Source: Planctomycetota bacterium
GTDB taxonomy: Bacteria > Planctomycetota > Brocadiia > Brocadiales > Bathyanammoxibiaceae
Direction: 5' to 3'
Length of the DNA stretch: 8,815 nucleotides
Assembly (NCBI GenBank): GCA_030623665.1
Contig: JAUXLO010000070.1
Span: 1 to 8,815 of the forward strand
Position 1 is the stretch's first letter. Every line of letters begins with the position of its first letter. The translations under genes were made by a program, and so were the position numbers. The notes beneath the pieces are model-generated. The model searched no databases. It saw only the letters and a list, made by a program, of their open reading frames with translations, and was not told where the DNA came from. Positions 7,053 to 8,815 of this stretch are shown one piece after another.

Positions 7053-7703
7053 ATGAGACATATTGCAACACTACTCGTTCTCACAAGCGTGATCCTCCTC
7101 CCCCTCGCGCCGATTGCACAAGGGAAGGAGGCCATACAGTGGCTGAAGGGAGCAAAGGGTCTTGCCGCGGCCCCGGAAAAGGCCGGGAATGAAAAGAAAC
7201 TCATGCTCCTGGAGTTCTTCCACCCGGACTGAGGCGGTTGTCAACGGCTGGATGCCGAGACATACACAGACGCAGATGTAGTGAAATTTATAAACAGCAA
7301 CTTCGTTCCCGTAAAGCTGCACGTTGGTGAAGACGCCGAGGCGGTTGAGAAGTTCAAGGCCGAATGGACACCCACCATAATTGTGGCCGAGCCCGACGGC
7401 ACCGTCCACCATAGGTCGGTAGGCTTCCTGCCCCCCAAGGAATTTATGGCACAGCTTGCGTTCGGCATCGCCAAGGCCAACTTCAGCAAGGGAAACTATC
7501 CTGCGGCCAGCGCCGGATTTAAGACGGTCATTGCCCAATACGCGGAGTGTGATTGTGCCCCCGAGGCGGTGTACTGGCTGGGCGTCTCCGAGTATAAACG
7601 CACGGGTTCGGCCGATGCCATGACGGCAGAATGGCAAGTGCTCTTCGAGAAATACCCCGACAGCATCTGGGCCAAAAAGGCGAGCTTTATTAAAGACAAG
7701 TAG
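7053..7703 (+). CDS. Exported thioredoxin-fold selenoprotein with Sec-Gly-Gly-Cys active site (in-frame TGA)
   Basis: Reading TGA at 7230-7232 as selenocysteine gives one 216-residue protein, probably a periplasmic thiol/selenol oxidoreductase. Residues 1-22 are a signal peptide (MRHIATLLVLT..., cleavage after PIA). KLMLLEFFHPD leads to U60-G-G-C63, where U60 replaces the first cysteine of a thioredoxin CxxC site. Then come QRLDAETYTDADVVKFINSN, typical of thioredoxin-like DUF255/thioredoxin_7 proteins, and W105-T106-P107, the cis-proline loop facing the active site. Residues about 136-216 form a helical, TPR-like domain (FSKGNYPAASAGF, APEAVYWLGVSEYK, KYPDSIWAKK) with an extra C166-D-C168 pair. 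AAGGGGG lies six bases before the ATG. Coding character is continuous across the TGA, and other genes here never use TGA in frame. A conventional call would begin at a GTG near 7281 and lose the signal peptide and active site. Alternatives are a sequencing error or point mutation of a Cys codon. The gene lies 33 bases after the hemerythrin gene and 3 before the next. Confidence 0.82.
7230..7265 (+). promoter_or_regulatory. UGA selenocysteine codon with candidate bacterial SECIS stem-loop
   Basis: After the TGA (7230-7232) the RNA can fold as UGUC (7239-7242) with GACA (7259-7262), an AA/A internal loop, CGGC (7245-7248) with GCCG (7254-7257), and apical loop UGGAU (7249-7253). The stem can be extended by two pairs past a bulged U (G7237-C7265, U7238-A7264). 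There are 16 bases between the UGA and the loop, at the short end of the range described for bacterial SECIS elements, and the loop has a G at its second position as the known consensus asks. SelB binding is inferred. Confidence 0.65.
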
Positions 7704-7706
7704 CCG

Positions 7707-8078
7707 ATGAAAAAGCCGACGCTTACTTATCTGTTGATTGCCATCCAAGCCCTTCTGCTCTTATTCTTGCTTATTTCGGGTATTTTACAGGGATGGGTAC
7801 TTGAACACGAAAATGTGGAAAAGGCAGTGGCCGGGTCTATATATACATCCAGTGGCAGCCAGGAAGGCCACAGGCATGACCACGGGGAGGGGTCAACGGG
7901 CGGAGGAAGCCCGGTTGATCACGATACACCTCTCAATATCAACCCTCACACCCTGGTTGCCTGCCACAAATGGGCTGCTGTTACATTTGTGGTCCTTATA
8001 ATAGTCCATATAACTCTACACTGGAGTCAGATTACCGGTATGAGCCGAAAGATTTTCACCAAGAAACCGTATCAATAA
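7707..8078 (+). CDS. Small two-helix membrane protein, DUF4405-like (possible b-type cytochrome)
   Basis: A 123-residue protein with two membrane spans, about residues 7-30 (YLLIAIQALLLLFLLISGIL) and 88-105 (KWAAVTFVVLIIVHITLHW). Histidines H87, H101 and H105 in the pattern HKWAAxxFxxxxxVHIxLHW match DUF4405-type membrane proteins, in which such histidines are thought to hold heme b. The loop between the spans is about 57 residues, rich in glycine and histidine (H55, H57, H59, H72, H81), and probably lies outside the cytoplasm, where the selenoprotein would also be. The ATG lies three bases after the stop of the selenoprotein gene, and no clear Shine-Dalgarno precedes it, so the two are likely coupled in translation. 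The role is inferred: passing electrons between the quinone pool and an extracytoplasmic redox partner. Heme content is not shown by sequence alone. Confidence 0.75.
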   Translation: MKKPTLTYLLIAIQALLLLFLLISGILQGWVLEHENVEKAVAGSIYTSSGSQEGHRHDHGEGSTGGGSPVDHDTPLNINPHTLVACHKWAAVTFVVLIIVHITLHWSQITGMSRKIFTKKPYQ

Positions 8079-8097
8079 TCCATCCCACTTTCAGCGA

Positions 8098-8125
8098 TTG
8101 AAATCCTGTCTGTTTCAGGTATAAT
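8098..8125 (+). promoter_or_regulatory. Promoter for tRNA-Asn
   Basis: TTGAAA (8098-8103) and a perfect TATAAT (8120-8125) are separated by 16 bases. Transcription would start near 8132, about 32 bases before the mature tRNA. It lies just past the end of the DUF4405-like gene, so the tRNA does not depend on that operon. Confidence 0.75.
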
Positions 8126-8163
8126 GCCCCATTAAAGTTCCGCAGCATAGAATACGCCAAAAA

Positions 8164-8239
8164 TCCCCAGTAGCTCAATTGGTAGAGTAGGCGGCTGTTA
8201 ACCGCTTGGTTGGAGGTTCGAGTCCTCCCTGGGGAGCCA
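8164..8239 (+). tRNA. tRNA-Asn (anticodon GTT), CCA encoded
   Basis: All arms fold: acceptor TCCCCAG (8164-8170) with CTGGGGA (8229-8235), discriminator G8236 and encoded CCA (8237-8239); D arm GCTC/GAGT; anticodon stem GGCGG/CCGCT around loop CTGTTAA with anticodon GTT (8197-8199); five-base variable region; T arm GGAGG/CCTCC with TTCGAGT loop. Total length is 76. The 3' half is also the probable attachment site of the element carrying the recombinase on the opposite strand. Confidence 0.97.
8198..8239. other. Probable attachment-site end of an integrated element (within tRNA-Asn)
   Basis: The recombinase reading frame enters the tRNA exactly at its CCA end and finishes at TAA opposite the anticodon loop. 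Integration at tRNA 3' ends, with the integrase next to the tRNA, is the standard layout of genomic islands and related elements. The exact core cannot be set from one end. A second copy of part of this sequence should lie beyond the right edge. Confidence 0.55.
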
Positions 8240-8815
8240 ATCTCCACTTTTGACACTTTCCGCTATTACGTCAAAGGGCTTTCTATAAGTAGGACAAACA
8301 CTTACGCCATCCCACGTGGAGTTCGATTGCACAATTTTCAGAAGGGTACCCTTTTTATAGGCATCCTGCCGTAAATATATGCGGTAAGCCTTGTTAGCGA
8401 GTTCGATTAAACGGGTAGCTGTTGCCGGGACGTTCTCACCTTCGGCTTTCTCGTATAGTTCTATTTGTTCTTTCAGGCTAGCCTGCTTATTTCTGAACTC
8501 GTTTATTTTTTGATAACACAGATCTTCTGGTATTTTACCCCGAAGTCTGTCCTCTAAGAGTATGTCTATCTTTGTACCCAAAGATTTATACTCAGCCCTA
8601 ATCTTCTTTAGTGTCGCTGTGTTGTGAGTAATTGTCCCCCGCTTACCCTCTTCCAGTGCCCTAACAAGCCAGCTTGCCACATCATCGGGAACTACGATGT
8701 TTTTGATTACTTCGCCAAGCTTTTCCTCTAGGGCTTCTTGTCGTATCCGGGGTCTTGAACAAGGGCCATGATTACCCGTACAAAAATAGTAAGTATATTT
8801 GGCTTTTTTCTCCTC
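8198..8815 (-). CDS. Large serine recombinase, C-terminal part, ending inside tRNA-Asn
   Basis: The frame is open from the right edge to TAA at 8198-8200, 205 codons, so the catalytic N-terminus lies outside the window. Its first residues, YTYYFCTGNHGPCSRPRIRQ, look like the second half of the recombinase zinc beta ribbon (CTGNHGPC), with the first cysteine pair expected upstream. A coiled-coil region follows (ALEEKLGEVI; LKKIRAEYKSLGTKIDILLEDRLRGKI; FRNKQASLKEQIELYEKAE), then the typical end motif SNSTWDGVSVCPTYRKPFDVIAE. These are marks of large serine integrases that insert or excise mobile DNA using a coiled-coil arm for synapsis. The last 13 residues, WLPREDSNLQPSG, are the antisense reading of the tRNA, beginning precisely at CCA. 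They are probably acquired from the target site and not functional. In an unintegrated circle the C-terminus would differ. Confidence 0.85.
   Translation of the reverse strand, partial: EEKKAKYTYYFCTGNHGPCSRPRIRQEALEEKLGEVIKNIVVPDDVASWLVRALEEGKRGTITHNTATLKKIRAEYKSLGTKIDILLEDRLRGKIPEDLCYQKINEFRNKQASLKEQIELYEKAEGENVPATATRLIELANKAYRIYLRQDAYKKGTLLKIVQSNSTWDGVSVCPTYRKPFDVIAESVKSGDWLPREDSNLQPSG

Noticed and set aside
7281..7703. A 140-residue gene starting at GTG 7281
   Set aside because: It begins inside the thioredoxin fold, after the redox motif, with no ribosome site. The full frame from 7053 with readthrough of TGA explains the region better.
7053..7703. Pseudogene with a nonsense mutation
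   Set aside because: The TGA falls exactly on the redox-active Cys position, the frame is otherwise intact, and a SECIS-like stem follows. It is not fully excluded without the selenocysteine machinery being seen.
7020..8163. Rho-independent terminators after the hemerythrin and DUF4405-like genes
   Set aside because: No GC-rich stem followed by a T-run is present in these gaps.
8056..8256. Minus-strand frame of 66 codons with GRTRTSNQAVNSRLLYQLSYWG-like content
   Set aside because: Its core is the antisense translation of tRNA-Asn, a well-known source of false proteins.

Overview
The window looks like a bacterial chromosome segment of moderate-to-high GC, from an organism with classical Sec-type signal peptides and sigma70-like promoters. 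The lineage cannot be fixed from the sequence. The family mix (two-domain hemerythrin-like protein, DUF4405-like membrane protein, exported vWA protein, intergenic repeats common in environmental genomes) would suit an uncultured-type Planctomycetota, Nitrospirota or Desulfobacterota-like bacterium, but this is only an impression. If the main finding is right, the organism also makes selenocysteine.

Layout. Positions 1-1820 carry two minus-strand genes for exported proteins: a 3'-truncated unknown protein at the left edge and a vWA protein with a C-terminal ConA/LamG-like domain. Positions 1821-2537 are a divergent intergenic region with two families of dispersed palindromic repeats, two further inverted repeats, and a very good promoter (TTGACA-17-TAGAAT) driving rightward. 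From 2538 to 6371 lies a tight operon gap-pgk-rpe-accD: two steps of lower glycolysis/gluconeogenesis (or the Calvin cycle), ribulose-phosphate epimerase, and the acetyl-CoA carboxylase beta subunit. Positions 6408-8078 hold a second, redox-flavoured set: a hemerythrin-like protein with a 19-histidine tail, an exported thioredoxin-fold protein, and a small two-helix membrane protein with histidines placed as in DUF4405-type b cytochromes. A tRNA-Asn with its own promoter follows. Its 3' half doubles as the last codons of a convergent large serine recombinase that runs off the right edge, marking one end of a probable integrated element.

The most interesting item is the thioredoxin-fold gene at 7053-7703. 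Its reading frame is interrupted by one TGA (7230-7232), exactly where the first cysteine of a CxxC active site belongs (Sec-Gly-Gly-Cys). Reading through the TGA gives a complete protein: signal peptide, redox motif, the Thr-Pro of the thioredoxin cis-proline loop, and a helical C-terminal domain. A stem-loop with a UGGAU apical loop starts at the spacing expected of a bacterial SECIS element. Ordinary gene calling would miss the N-terminal third, including the signal peptide and the active site, and would start the gene around 7281.

How the genes may fit together: the first operon is housekeeping carbon metabolism. The second group plausibly joins oxygen/NO/metal sensing or binding (hemerythrin), extracytoplasmic thiol/selenol redox chemistry (the selenoprotein) and a membrane electron-transfer partner (DUF4405-like). 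That link rests on gene order alone.
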